In this document: in pieces, positions 43,684 to 53,348 of the stretch
Numbering within the stretch: position 1 is the first letter of the stretch
Layout of the letters: every line of letters starts with the position of its first letter
Origin: Butyrivibrio sp. WCD3002
Lineage (GTDB): Bacteria > Bacillota > Clostridia > Lachnospirales > Lachnospiraceae
Direction: 5' to 3'
NCBI RefSeq assembly: GCF_000424265.1
Contig: NZ_AUJO01000006.1
Coordinates: 124,001-188,000 of the forward strand
Length of the DNA stretch: 64,000 nucleotides
Program-made: the position numbers and the translations under genes
The notes under the pieces: generated by a model
Told to the model about the DNA's origin: nothing
Seen by the model: only the letters and a program-made list of their open reading frames with translations
Databases searched by the model: none

Positions 43684-43715
43684 AGGAGCTCCCACATTTA
43701 TATGTGAGAGCTCCT
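43684..43715 (-). terminator. Intrinsic terminator of the lipoprotein gene at 43741
   Basis: 14-bp stem AGGAGCTC.CACAT with loop TTAT and a short T tract (ATTTTG) on the minus strand, 26 nt past the stop. Confidence 0.75.
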
Positions 43716-43740
43716 GCTAACCTTTTATCTATTCAATTTA

Positions 43741-45036
43741 TTACAGATCACTGTAAAAAGTATCAATGTTTTCTTCAGGTAATGTCACAGGATCCCAACC
43801 AAAATCCTGAACTTCTGTGATGTTTAATCCGTTTGCCGCAACATAGTTTGCTATGATCTGCAAGCGGGTCTGTTCCTTTGCTTCGTCATCTGAGAAGAGC
43901 TTGATAAATTCATCATAGTGATCGCCCATGATCTTCTTTGCACTTTCATCGAAATCTGATCCGTCAGCAACAACCTCGATATTTGTTACTTCATAGCCTT
44001 CATCCGTGTTCTTCACGTGTATGCATCCGGGATAGGATCCGCCTGACTGAGTCTCCAGAGTCTGACCATTAAGCTTGTAATTAAAGTAGCAGAAATCGCC
44101 ATAAATGCGCATATCCTCAGGATCTGAATCATCCTCAGCTGCGATGTTAATTGAAGGTATTCCAACATCGGCAGGATCATAACCCGCACCAAACTCATTG
44201 ATTACAGCCTTATATACTTCATAATAGAAAACCTCGGGACCCGGATACTCGTATGCGGGAAGCGCTCCTTCTGTAACTGCAGCAGCTTCGCCGCCGCCAA
44301 CAACACTAAAGTTTACAACTGTTGCGTCAAAATATTCCTCATAAAGCTGGTTAAAGATTTTTTCTGCCTCTGCGCTGTCCATGTTGCTGTAATCGCCGCC
44401 ATCATCAGATGTGTATGTATAGGTGCCGTTACCGTCTGCATCATAGGTAACATCTGCCTGCTCCATTACAACAAGCTTATCGTCTGTAATTGTGTACTTT
44501 GTCATATTATGATGTGTACCTACATAGAGCTTGCCATCCTTGATTGCAAGAGGATTGGCTGTGCCGCCGGACTCAACCCTTCCTACCTCAAAAGGAACTC
44601 CATCCTTATAAATAAAAATCGCAGAATCAATGGCTGCCATGTTTCCGTCAAGGTTATCATAAGCACTGCTGCAAACCATGAAAACATCTGTCTGATCCAG
44701 CATTTCATTTGCATAGCCCATTCCATCTGTAAGCTTTTCATCGATTATCTGAGTGAAGGTATCACAACCTGAGATGTCGATGTCAGGAGCATAGAATATT
44801 TCTTCTGATGTTTCTTCTGTTTCAGTTGTCCCCTCTATGATCTCTTCAGCGGGAGCCTCTTCAGAGCTCTCCTCTGCCTCAGCTTCTGTGGTATCTGTAA
44901 CTTCTTCCTGTGCCGGCTCTTCCTGAACAGTATTCTCTGCCTGAGTATCTGTTCCTGTCTCTGCCGTTTTGCCGCAAGCACAAAGTGATGTTGCCATAAT
45001 ACCTGCAATTACCAATGCTACCATTCTGTTTTTCAT
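43741..45036 (-). CDS. Lipoprotein of unknown function
   Basis: 431 residues. Signal with lipobox LCAC, then a Glu/Thr-rich linker of about 50 residues (ENTVQEEPAQEEVTDTTEAEAEE), typical of a tether, then a globular acidic domain with TQIIDEKLTDGMGYANEMLDQTDVFMVCSS. Acidic overall, unknown family. The ribosome site GAGAGGGG sits about 7-9 nt before the ATG. It stands alone, convergent with nothing nearby. Confidence 0.75.
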   Translation of the reverse strand: MKNRMVALVIAGIMATSLCACGKTAETGTDTQAENTVQEEPAQEEVTDTTEAEAEESSEEAPAEEIIEGTTETEETSEEIFYAPDIDISGCDTFTQIIDEKLTDGMGYANEMLDQTDVFMVCSSAYDNLDGNMAAIDSAIFIYKDGVPFEVGRVESGGTANPLAIKDGKLYVGTHHNMTKYTITDDKLVVMEQADVTYDADGNGTYTYTSDDGGDYSNMDSAEAEKIFNQLYEEYFDATVVNFSVVGGGEAAAVTEGALPAYEYPGPEVFYYEVYKAVINEFGAGYDPADVGIPSINIAAEDDSDPEDMRIYGDFCYFNYKLNGQTLETQSGGSYPGCIHVKNTDEGYEVTNIEVVADGSDFDESAKKIMGDHYDEFIKLFSDDEAKEQTRLQIIANYVAANGLNITEVQDFGWDPVTLPEENIDTFYSDL

Positions 45037-45185
45037 AATAACTTTCCCCTCTCAAATATAATCATCTTTATTTTATTTAATATACTTTACCATTTATCAC
45101 AATTGTATCACATAATTTTATATTGATTTGCCTATTCACCTTGCGATATAATAGGTGAAAGTGATATGGGAAAGGAAGGTACAAT

Positions 45186-45581
45186 ATGTTTTCTACGAAA
45201 GGCAGATATGCACTTAGAGTTATGATAGATCTGGCAAGCCAGAACTCGGATGAATTCATTCCGTTAAAAGATATAGCGGAAAGGCAGGATATCTCCAAGA
45301 AATATCTTGAGATTATTGCCAAAGAACTTGTTAAGGGGAAAATAATTGAAGGTGCCAGCGGAAAGCACGGCGGATATAAGCTTAAAAGACCTGCAGATGA
45401 ATACACAGTTGGCGAAGTAATAGAGCTTATGGAAGGCTCAATTGCTCCTGTTGCATGCCTTGCTGATGAAGACTACGAATGTGATAGAAAATCCATCTGT
45501 AAAACCCTCCCCATGTGGGAAGAATTTTACAAGATGGAACATGATTTCTTCTATAATAAGAAGATCAGCGATCTCCTCTGA
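45186..45581 (+). CDS. Rrf2-family transcriptional regulator with three cysteines
   Basis: 131 residues. Rrf2 winged helix (STKGRYALRVMIDLAS, KDIAERQDISKKYLEIIAKEL) with C-x8-C-x5-C near residue 92 onwards (ACLADEDYECDRKSICK), the spacing used for iron-sulfur binding in IscR and NsrR. It may thus sense redox, NO or iron-sulfur status. AAGGAAGG lies about 6 nt before the ATG. Its end overlaps the KDPG aldolase gene tail by 17 bp. Confidence 0.9.
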   Translation: MFSTKGRYALRVMIDLASQNSDEFIPLKDIAERQDISKKYLEIIAKELVKGKIIEGASGKHGGYKLKRPADEYTVGEVIELMEGSIAPVACLADEDYECDRKSICKTLPMWEEFYKMEHDFFYNKKISDLL

Positions 45582-46209
45582 TTTCCTTTACAACATTTAC
45601 AGCTTCTCTGGTCATTTCTTCGATCTTATCAAAGCTTCCGGCTTTGATAAGGTCGCCTTTTACCATCCAGCTTCCGCCGCAGCATGCAATTCTGTCGTAT
45701 GCCAGGTAATCTCTCATGTTTTTCTCATTTACACCGCCTGTAGGCATGAATTTAATACCTGTATAGGGTGCTGCCATAGCCTTGATCATAGGAAGTCCGC
45801 CTGCCTGCTCAGCGGGGAAGAACTTAAGAACCTTAAGTCCTCTCTTTATGCCCTGTGCAGCCTCTGAGGGTGTTGCAACGCCGGGTACAACTGTGTATCC
45901 CTTTTCCAAACAGTAATCTACTACCTCTGCATCAAAGCCGGGGCTTACGATGAATTTTGCACCTGCTGCAATGGCCTGGTCTACCTGCTCAGTTGTAAGA
46001 ACTGTGCCTGCTCCAACCAGCATTTCAGGGTACTTATCAGTCATTATTTTAATTGCATCAGCAGCAGCTGCTGTGCGGAAGGTAACCTCAGCACATTTTA
46101 ATCCGCCATTAACCAGTGCCTGTGCAAGAGGCTCTGCATCTTCTACTCTGTCGATTACAACAACAGGTACTACGCCATATCCGGCAAGCTGTTCAAGTAT
46201 TTCACTCAT
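45565..46209 (-). CDS. eda: 2-keto-3-deoxy-6-phosphogluconate aldolase
   Basis: 214 residues. Class I aldolase barrel with the Schiff-base lysine in VLKFFPAE, catalytic Glu in CAEVTFRT, and the phosphate-binding GAGTVL and MPTGGV loops. It splits KDPG to pyruvate and glyceraldehyde 3-phosphate, the last step of the hexuronate pathway. It lies 66 bp after kdgK and is the last gene of the uxaC-kdgK-eda unit. Overlaps the Rrf2 gene end on the other strand. Confidence 0.95.
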   Translation of the reverse strand: MSEILEQLAGYGVVPVVVIDRVEDAEPLAQALVNGGLKCAEVTFRTAAAADAIKIMTDKYPEMLVGAGTVLTTEQVDQAIAAGAKFIVSPGFDAEVVDYCLEKGYTVVPGVATPSEAAQGIKRGLKVLKFFPAEQAGGLPMIKAMAAPYTGIKFMPTGGVNEKNMRDYLAYDRIACCGGSWMVKGDLIKAGSFDKIEEMTREAVNVVKEIRGDR

Positions 46210-46275
46210 CTCTATTTCTCTCCAATCTATCTAAATACATTACTTTCGCGCCAGTGCGCATCCTGATAAAGCGCT

Positions 46276-47367
46276 TCAGCGCTGTACTCTTGCGCCTTTT
46301 CCGCCCATGATAGCCTCTACCTCGCTCTTATCAGCCATGGTAGTATCACCGGGTGTAGTCATTGCAAGTGCTCCGTGAGCTGCGCCGTAATCAACGGCAA
46401 GCTGTGCATCGCCGGTTGTCATAAGGCCATAGATAAGTCCTGATGCAAAGGAATCACCGCCGCCAACACGGTCCATGATCTCAAGGCCCTTGTAATCCTT
46501 TGCCTTGTAAATCTCGCCATCTGCGAAGCAAAGTGCGCTCCAGTCGTTTACTGTAGCTGTCTTAACCTCTCTCAGGGTTGTTGCAACTGCCTTGAAGTTA
46601 GGATAGGTCTTAACTACCTCTCTGATCATCTTCTTGTAGCCTTCAATATCAAGCTTTGCAAGGTTCTCATCGTTACCCTCGATCTCAAATCCAAGGCATG
46701 CAGTGAAGTCTTCCTCGTTACCGATCATTACGTCAACGTACTTTGCGATCTCTTTATTTACTTCTCTTGCCTTCTCGATACCGCCGATAGCGCTCCACAT
46801 GGAAGGACGATAGTTAAGGTCATAAGAGATTACTGTGCCGTATTTTCTCGCTGTTTTGATAACTTCAATAACTGTCTCACTTGATTGCTCTGAAAGTGCC
46901 GCATATATGCCGCCTGTATGAAGCCACTTAACACCCAGCTCGCCGAAAAGTCTCTCAAGATCAAAATCCTCAGGTTTTGCCTTGGAAATAGCTGTGTTTG
47001 CTCTGTCTGAGCATCCCTTTGCTCCGCGTATACCAAAACCTCTCTCTGTAAAGTTCAGACCGTTACGGCACTCTCTGCCGATACCGTCTGTTTTCATCCA
47101 CTTAATAAAAGAAGTATCAACGCCGCCCTGAAGAATAAGATCCTCCATAAGCTTACCTACTTCATTGTCTGCAAAAGCTGTAAGAACTGTGGTCTTAAGG
47201 CCAAAGCATCTGCGAAGACCTCTTACTACGTTGTATTCTCCGCCGCCTTCCCATGCATTAAAATGTCTTGCCGTTCTGATCCTTCCTTCGCCAGGATCGA
47301 GTCTCAGCATTATTTCCCCAAGTGAAACTGCATCAAAAGCAGCATCTTTTCTTAAATTAAAATCCAT
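46276..47367 (-). CDS. kdgK: 2-dehydro-3-deoxygluconate kinase (PfkB family)
   Basis: 363 residues. PfkB-type sugar kinase: N-terminal substrate region SLGEIMLRLDPGEGRIRTARHFNAWEGGGEYNVV, and the ATP and anion-hole signature DRVGGGDSFASGLIYG with the catalytic Asp. It phosphorylates KDG to KDPG. 13 bp after uxaC and 66 bp before eda, so the enzyme assignment is strongly supported by context. Confidence 0.93.
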   Translation of the reverse strand: MDFNLRKDAAFDAVSLGEIMLRLDPGEGRIRTARHFNAWEGGGEYNVVRGLRRCFGLKTTVLTAFADNEVGKLMEDLILQGGVDTSFIKWMKTDGIGRECRNGLNFTERGFGIRGAKGCSDRANTAISKAKPEDFDLERLFGELGVKWLHTGGIYAALSEQSSETVIEVIKTARKYGTVISYDLNYRPSMWSAIGGIEKAREVNKEIAKYVDVMIGNEEDFTACLGFEIEGNDENLAKLDIEGYKKMIREVVKTYPNFKAVATTLREVKTATVNDWSALCFADGEIYKAKDYKGLEIMDRVGGGDSFASGLIYGLMTTGDAQLAVDYGAAHGALAMTTPGDTTMADKSEVEAIMGGKGARVQR

Positions 47368-47380
47368 TTCATACCTCCAT

Positions 47381-48814
47381 TTATAACCCGAAATATCTCT
47401 TTGCGTTGTAATAGGAAATGCCCTGAACTATTGACTTAAGGGCCTCATCATCATTTGGATACTCGCCGTTCTCAACCCAGTTACCTATGAGATTACACAT
47501 GATTCTTCTGAAATAATCATGTCTTGTATAGGACAGGAAGGATCTTGAATCTGTGAGCATTCCTATGAAATTGCCAAGAAGTCCGAGATTAGCAAGTGAC
47601 TTCATCTGCTCTTCCATTCCTGACTTGGAATCATTGAACCACCATGCAGGTCCGTGCTGAATCTTGCCGGGAACCTCTGCTGACTGGAAGCCGCCGATAA
47701 TTGTTCCTATCTGCTCATTATCAGCAGGATTCAATGAAAATACGATTGTCTTTGGCAATTCTTCTGTTTTATCAAGCTCAGATAAAAATGCTGCAAGGTT
47801 TCCGCCACAGGAATTATTTGCCATTGCATCATATCCTGTATCAGGACCGAGCGTCTTGAACTGTCTCTCGTTTATATTTCTAAGGCAGGAATAATGAAGC
47901 TCCATAGTAATTCCAAGTCTGTGGTATGCCTTTCCAAGAGCTACAAGAAGTGCTGTCTGATAGCCCTCTGCTTCTTCTACAGTAACTGCCTCGCCATTCA
48001 TAGCTTTTTTGAATGCCTTATCACACTCTTCCATAGGAAGTTTTCTGAAAGGCACATAGTCAAGACCATGATCTGATGCCACGCAGCCGTGCTCAGCAAA
48101 GAATTCAACTCTCTCGATAAGTGCATCAATTACGTCCTGCGTGGAATCAAGTGATTCCTTATTTACTGCTTTTGCAAGCTTTTTAATGTATTCTGCAAAG
48201 CCTTCCTTGTGGATATTTACTGCTTTATCCGGTCTGAATGAAGGACGCACAAGGAAGTCTATGGTCTTATCCTCTGCAATCTTTTCATGCCAGATAAGTG
48301 AATCTATAGGATCGTCGGTTGTACCAACGTATTCCACGTTACTCTGTTTAATGAGACCACGAACCGACATCTGCGGATCGTTCTTTAGCTTGTCGTTACA
48401 TTTATTCCAGATTTTCTCCGCATTCTGCGGTGTAAGAGGCTCTGTAATTCCGAAGTATTTCTGAAGCTCTAAGTTGCACCAGTGATACATGGAATTACCG
48501 ATAGCCTTGGTAAGTACCTCTGCAAAGCCCTTGAAGCGTGCAAAGTCGTCACCTCTTCCTGTCACCAGTTCCTCCGGCATTCCGTTCGATCTCATGAGTC
48601 TCCACTTATAGTGGTCTCCTGCTATTGAGCCGTCAGGCTGATATCCGCCAAGCCACACATCTGCCAATGTCTCAAAGCGTCTGTCCTCATAAATCTCCTG
48701 AGGTGAGATGTGACAGTGATAGTCGATTATGGGCAGATCCTTAGCATAATCATGAAAAAGATGCTTTGCAGTCTCTGTCTGCAGCACAAAATCTTTATCT
48801 AAAAACTGTTTCAT
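47381..48814 (-). CDS. uxaC: Glucuronate/galacturonate isomerase
   Basis: 477 residues. Amidohydrolase-fold uronate isomerase: metal motif DYHCHISP near residue 32, RWRLMRSNG-like KWRLMRSNGMPEELVTG, HYSCLRNINERQ, and the C-terminal TDSRSFLSYTRHDYFRRIMC. It turns D-glucuronate or D-galacturonate into fructuronate or tagaturonate, feeding the pathway completed by KdgK and Eda. The reductase and dehydratase (UxuB/UxaB, UxuA/UxaA) are not in the window and must be elsewhere. First gene of the unit. Confidence 0.96.
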   Translation of the reverse strand: MKQFLDKDFVLQTETAKHLFHDYAKDLPIIDYHCHISPQEIYEDRRFETLADVWLGGYQPDGSIAGDHYKWRLMRSNGMPEELVTGRGDDFARFKGFAEVLTKAIGNSMYHWCNLELQKYFGITEPLTPQNAEKIWNKCNDKLKNDPQMSVRGLIKQSNVEYVGTTDDPIDSLIWHEKIAEDKTIDFLVRPSFRPDKAVNIHKEGFAEYIKKLAKAVNKESLDSTQDVIDALIERVEFFAEHGCVASDHGLDYVPFRKLPMEECDKAFKKAMNGEAVTVEEAEGYQTALLVALGKAYHRLGITMELHYSCLRNINERQFKTLGPDTGYDAMANNSCGGNLAAFLSELDKTEELPKTIVFSLNPADNEQIGTIIGGFQSAEVPGKIQHGPAWWFNDSKSGMEEQMKSLANLGLLGNFIGMLTDSRSFLSYTRHDYFRRIMCNLIGNWVENGEYPNDDEALKSIVQGISYYNAKRYFGL

Positions 48815-48956
48815 CGAAGTATGCTCCTATTTAACATTATTTCTGTTTACGCATCTTATACTAATTCTTTACCCCACCTTTTTACATAGCTTTTGCCACA
48901 CAAACCAAAATATTCAACAAGAATAACAACTTTTGCAATGTTTTGAATAAAGCATA

Positions 48957-48996
48957 GAAAAACCCTTTGGCGAAGGAAAATCTTCGCAAAGGGTTT
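48957..48996 (-). terminator. Intrinsic terminator of the ABC permease gene
   Basis: Near-perfect 16-bp stem AACCCTTTG-CGAAG with a short loop and T tract on the minus strand, 10 nt past the stop codon at 49006. Confidence 0.88.
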
Positions 48997-49005
48997 GATT
49001 CCTGA

Positions 49006-51396
49006 TTATTCCACGTTTTTCAATGCTTCGTTCATGGGTATGTGGCGAATCTTTCGGTACTCGAGAATAGCCACAATGGCGTAGGTTGCGATGGCCATAA
49101 GGAACATTTCGGCGTATACCTTGGGATCAAGCCAGATAACCATCCAGCCGCTCATCATCTGCTTTAGCATGACTCTGAATATCCACACCATAACGTAAGT
49201 GATTATTGGATAGGATATAAGGAGCGAAACCACTACCACAATGGCAGTAGGGATTATGTACAGCGCCGCGATTTCTTTTTGTGAATATCCAAGTATTTTT
49301 GCCATGGAAATAGATTGGGCGTTTCTCTCGATTATCAGTTTAGAAAGCAGATAAATTAAGACAATGAAAAGGATTACAGAGAATCCGTCCACCATGTACA
49401 TGATATTGCCCATGGATATCATCAGCTGCCTGGACACTCTTGTAAGCGACTCCCTATCTACTACCGTTCCTATGTATTTGCTGTCGATGTCAGTAATTTC
49501 ACTGTTTGAAAAATACCCAGAGAAGAAATCTTCATCCATTCCAACGGTACTGTTCAGGTGCTTTTTACTCATGAAAACAGTGATTCCGCCGTCGTACGGG
49601 TAGACTCCCGTAACTTTAAAGCCATAGTATTTATCCTCATAGGGCTCCTTAAGGGTTATTACATTCCCCTCTTTTAGTCCGTATTTATCTGCATAGGATG
49701 ATGATATCAATACGGTTTTTTCATCGAAATCCGCATGTATATAACGGCTGTCATCACGAACACCGTAGATGGTAACCTCATCCACTCTGCTTCCGTCTTC
49801 GCCTGTGGTTTTCAGACTGTATGCTGAAAATTTCTCCGCATCAGGATTGTTTGAAATTATTTTATTTTGAAGGAAAACATAGGAAAATGCTGCATTTATC
49901 TGGTTATCATCATCTATAGCTCCTACAGGAATCTGCAAAAGATATATATGGTCTGCCAGCATGCTATCCGTAACAACTCCCTGAAAATGCGTAAGAAGCG
50001 GTGGCAACATCATTCCGAAAAACAGCAGAACATTAGCAAAAAACAGCCCCACAAAAAGTGTGATGTAACTACTCTTGTTCTGTATGAGTATTCGAATGCG
50101 AAATCTGTCAAAGAACTTTATTGCCTTATTAAGACTGATGGCACGCTTTTGTCTTTTTCCTGTAAGGTCACGCCTGATAAGTTTAAGTGGGCTAAGAGCC
50201 AGCTTACTTCTAAGAATGCCATAGGTAATCACAATCATTATGATTATTGGAATTATTGTGGTCTTAAGGAATGCATCTGCGTTCCACAAAGTAACGTAAG
50301 TAGGCAGTGAATAGCTTCCGTAATACATCGCTACGCAAACATTTTTAAAGAAGGTATACCCCATGATATTGCCGATAAACGCTGCTATAAGTGTCACTAT
50401 AATGGGCATCGCCATGTAATGGCGTATAAGTTCATTTATGGTATATCCTGATGCCCTGAGGGTCCCTATTACATTTGATTCCCTATGAATTGTATTGTTT
50501 ATTGTGATGCCGAAAACAAAAGCGATAATGATAATCATTATATATAAGAGCACTGTCATCATCGCTCTGTCTTTTCCGATATCCTCTCCTGTGAAGGTTA
50601 TGGACTGGTTCAGATAGCGGGGAATAAAGTTTTCCAGAGTTACCTTTTTAGAAATCCTCTCCATGAGATCATCGGAAAGATCTTTCTCTTCCAGTTCGTT
50701 AGCAGGCTTTTCATCATAGATCCAGCCGTAGTTGTAAAGGATGGCATCCTCATCATATTCGTCAAACTGACTTTTTGAAACCACCGCTACACCAAAGGCA
50801 GAGGAATCAAACATCATGTCATTATTGCTGTAAAAAAGAGCGCTGTAATCAGAGAGCGCCACAAGGCCGACGATTTTATATGTTTTACCGTCGGAAGATA
50901 AAGTATTATCTATGGCTTTATTTCCGGCTGATGCAGTAAGGTTATCGCCGGGCCCGGGCTTTAATGTCATAATGTCATTCACCGTAAGTCCGTTGTTGTC
51001 CGCATACATTCTGTCGATGGCGATCTCACCGATGCTTTCGGGAAGCCTGCCCTCCATGACACAGACCTTGTCGATCTCTTCTCTGTTTGCAAAAATCCTG
51101 AGCTTTGTATTGTTGTCGAAGCTTTTCTCTACATAAAAATTATCGTAGATGGTGACACCTTTTTTCTCTATATGTTTTCTCTCGGATTTTGTCAGTTTCT
51201 CCTCTGTTCTGAAATTTCCATCCTCTATGTTGTATTTTTCAAAGCTTTCATCATAAGCAGTACTCATGCTCTCGCCAGCAACCAAAAAGCCTGAAACAAA
51301 GCCGATGGATAGTACCATCAAAACAAAGATAACTATGTATTTTCCTATATCCCCTGTCAGCTCCCGTAGAAGCCTTCTGTTTAACGGATTTCTCAT
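49006..51396 (-). CDS. FtsX-family ABC transporter permease with duplicated domain
   Basis: 796 residues. One N-terminal membrane span (IVIFVLMVLSIGFVSGFLVAG), a large extracellular domain (about 50-270), three spans (YIMIIIIAFVFGITINN, MPIIVTLIAAFIGNIMGY and next), then a second extracellular part and a further FtsX block at the end (GFSVILFIVLIYLLSKLIIERN, ALYIIPTAIVVVVSLLISYPI). This two-block topology is that of MacB-unlike, large ABC exporters (LolCD/BceB-like). The partner ATPase is 80 bp upstream on the same strand. Substrate unknown; lipid, peptide or sensing function possible. Confidence 0.87.
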   Translation of the reverse strand: MRNPLNRRLLRELTGDIGKYIVIFVLMVLSIGFVSGFLVAGESMSTAYDESFEKYNIEDGNFRTEEKLTKSERKHIEKKGVTIYDNFYVEKSFDNNTKLRIFANREEIDKVCVMEGRLPESIGEIAIDRMYADNNGLTVNDIMTLKPGPGDNLTASAGNKAIDNTLSSDGKTYKIVGLVALSDYSALFYSNNDMMFDSSAFGVAVVSKSQFDEYDEDAILYNYGWIYDEKPANELEEKDLSDDLMERISKKVTLENFIPRYLNQSITFTGEDIGKDRAMMTVLLYIMIIIIAFVFGITINNTIHRESNVIGTLRASGYTINELIRHYMAMPIIVTLIAAFIGNIMGYTFFKNVCVAMYYGSYSLPTYVTLWNADAFLKTTIIPIIIMIVITYGILRSKLALSPLKLIRRDLTGKRQKRAISLNKAIKFFDRFRIRILIQNKSSYITLFVGLFFANVLLFFGMMLPPLLTHFQGVVTDSMLADHIYLLQIPVGAIDDDNQINAAFSYVFLQNKIISNNPDAEKFSAYSLKTTGEDGSRVDEVTIYGVRDDSRYIHADFDEKTVLISSSYADKYGLKEGNVITLKEPYEDKYYGFKVTGVYPYDGGITVFMSKKHLNSTVGMDEDFFSGYFSNSEITDIDSKYIGTVVDRESLTRVSRQLMISMGNIMYMVDGFSVILFIVLIYLLSKLIIERNAQSISMAKILGYSQKEIAALYIIPTAIVVVVSLLISYPIITYVMVWIFRVMLKQMMSGWMVIWLDPKVYAEMFLMAIATYAIVAILEYRKIRHIPMNEALKNVE

Positions 51397-51475
51397 AAAA
51401 CTCCTCTATTTGTCTGTGCCGGTTACCACTTATCCTGTGTGCCTGACTACAAAGTACACTGTCCGGAATCAGTAT

Positions 51476-52174
51476 TTACCAGTCAAGCTCCGCAGCCGTC
51501 TGCTTCGTCTCGTTTCTGTAGCTTTTCCTGATAACGCCATCACGAAGCTTCACCACAAAATCAGCCATGTTCTTAATGGCATCGTTGTGAGTTACCATAA
51601 TAACTGTGTTTCCATACTTGCGATTGACCTCTTCAATAAGAGAAAGGATTTCCTTGGAGGTGTTGTAATCAAGGGCTCCTGTAGGCTCATCGCAAAGCAA
51701 AATATCGGGATTTTTTACGATTGCTCTTCCGATGGCGCAGCGCTGCTGTTGTCCGCCTGAAAGCTGACTTGGCACCTTGTTCTGATGCTCAGTAAGCCCC
51801 AGAGTTTCTATGATTTCATCAATATTAAGTGGATTCTTTGAAAGATATGCACCAACCTCTATATTTTCCCTGACTGTGAGATTTGGAATGAGATTGTACA
51901 TTTGGAAGATATAGCCCAGATGCTCTCTTCTGTAGGCCGTAAGCGCCTTCTCATCCATGTCGGACATGCTTTTTTCTCTGATGATGATCTTGCCTGAATC
52001 GGCAGTGTCGATTCCCCCGATGATGTTTAGTAACGTAGATTTTCCGGATCCGGACGGCCCAAGGAGTACCACAAACTCTCCCTTCTCCACGCTGAGGCTT
52101 ATGTCCTTCAGTACCTCAACGCGGCTTCCGCCTTCGCCGTATGACTTTTTAATATTCTGTAATTCCAGCTGCAT
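51476..52174 (-). CDS. ABC transporter ATP-binding protein (MacB/LolD type)
   Basis: 232 residues. Walker A GPSGSGKST, signature LSGGQQQR, Walker B ILLCDEPTGALD and H-loop VTHN, all consensus. The EPTGALD motif is typical of LolD/MacB/BceA ATPases. Pairs with the FtsX-type permease 80 bp downstream. Confidence 0.95.
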   Translation of the reverse strand: MQLELQNIKKSYGEGGSRVEVLKDISLSVEKGEFVVLLGPSGSGKSTLLNIIGGIDTADSGKIIIREKSMSDMDEKALTAYRREHLGYIFQMYNLIPNLTVRENIEVGAYLSKNPLNIDEIIETLGLTEHQNKVPSQLSGGQQQRCAIGRAIVKNPDILLCDEPTGALDYNTSKEILSLIEEVNRKYGNTVIMVTHNDAIKNMADFVVKLRDGVIRKSYRNETKQTAAELDW

Positions 52175-52287
52175 ATTCTCCCCTTCTTATGTGCTGTTTT
52201 TATTTCTGTGGTATATGTTAGCAGAGCCTAACTGCAATTTCAATATTAGATGTTTCTCTTTTAGGTAATTTTTAGGTTTATGAGACA

Positions 52288-52418
52288 AAATTAGTCTATA
52301 GGATATCGCCAAACCCGGCATTTACAAATCCAGCCGGGTATGTACCGGACTTTCTTACGGGACTCAAGTTGAGAAACACTATTTTTCCCCGTAATAAAGG
52401 TTTATTGAGGAATAGAAA
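52288..52418 (+). promoter_or_regulatory. Structured leader before the NAGPA-domain gene
   Basis: Two stems: ACCCGGC (52313-52319) with GCCGGGT (52333-52339), and TTACGGG (52355-52361) with CCCGTAA (52388-52394), the latter enclosing CTCAAGTTGAG. The second closes 24 nt before the start codon, followed by the ribosome site GAGG. No riboswitch class was recognised; cyclic di-GMP-I was considered and its consensus did not match. Confidence 0.4.
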
Positions 52419-53348
52419 ATGAAAAAACACCTATGGATAATTGGATACTCAGCTGCTCTGACGGCATTTACCATATATATCACTTTGGACACTTTTGTAC
52501 TTACAAAAAGCTATACTACCAATGCATCGTCCATGAGTGCCTCGACATTTGAGGATTTAGAGGCAGCGGCTGATAACTCTGCAGCTAGCTCATCAAGTAC
52601 CTCTGACACACCCATAAAGCAGGAATCTCAGGGGGATACCACTTACAGCGACGACAACATAACAATCAATCTTTCGGAATATGATCAGTACAATACCAAA
52701 ATTTATGTAGCAGACGTAACCCTTTCCTCCGCTGAATACCTAAAAACTGCTTTTGCCAATGATACTTATGGTAAAAATATCACGGCTACCACTTCAGAAA
52801 TGGCAGAAGAAAACAGCGCCATTCTTGCCATCAACGGTGATTTCTACGGTGTACAGGAAAGCGGATATGTCATAAGAAACGGAATCGTCTACAGAAGTGA
52901 AGGTGATGGTTCTGAGGTGCTGTGCATCTATGCAAACGGAACTATGGATGTGATAAATGACAGTGAATACACTACTGATGAACTTATAGAAAAAGGTGTC
53001 TGGCAGGCATTTTCCTTTGGCCCAGGGCTTATTGAAAACGGCGTGATATCAGTGGATACCGATGATGAAGTTGATATGGCAAAAGCAAGTAATCCAAGAA
53101 CCGCCATTGGCATCATAGATACTAATCACTATGTTTTCGTAGTATCTGACGGCAGAACTTCCGAGAGTGAAGGCCTTAGCCTTTATGAGCTTGCAGAGTT
53201 TATGCAGGGCCTTGGAGTAACTACCGCTTATAATCTTGATGGCGGCGGATCATCAACTATGTATTTTAACGGTCAGATAGTGAATAATCCGACTTCCGGA
53301 AGAAGTATCAAAGAGAGAGGAGTGAGCGACATTGTTTACATCGCGTGA
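52419..53348 (+). CDS. Exported phosphodiester glycosidase-like (NAGPA-domain) protein
   Basis: 309 residues with an N-terminal membrane anchor (LWIIGYSAALTAFTIYITL) and a Ser/Ala-rich stalk. The catalytic domain of the NAGPA family (about 90-305) shows INGDFYG, GIVYRSEG, FSFGPGLIENG, VSDGRTSESEGLSLYELAEF and YNLDGGGSSTMYFNG. Bacterial members (YvgO-like, phosphodiester glycosidases) uncover or cleave phosphodiester-linked sugars, as in wall teichoic acids or exopolysaccharides. The coding end overlaps the start of the next gene by 17 bp, so the two are coupled. Confidence 0.87.
   Translation: MKKHLWIIGYSAALTAFTIYITLDTFVLTKSYTTNASSMSASTFEDLEAAADNSAASSSSTSDTPIKQESQGDTTYSDDNITINLSEYDQYNTKIYVADVTLSSAEYLKTAFANDTYGKNITATTSEMAEENSAILAINGDFYGVQESGYVIRNGIVYRSEGDGSEVLCIYANGTMDVINDSEYTTDELIEKGVWQAFSFGPGLIENGVISVDTDDEVDMAKASNPRTAIGIIDTNHYVFVVSDGRTSESEGLSLYELAEFMQGLGVTTAYNLDGGGSSTMYFNGQIVNNPTSGRSIKERGVSDIVYIA

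Noticed and set aside
52300-52400. Cyclic di-GMP riboswitch (GEMM) before the NAGPA gene
   Set aside because: A GCCAAAC and a hairpin hint at it, but the conserved GGGACGCAAAG-type core is missing.
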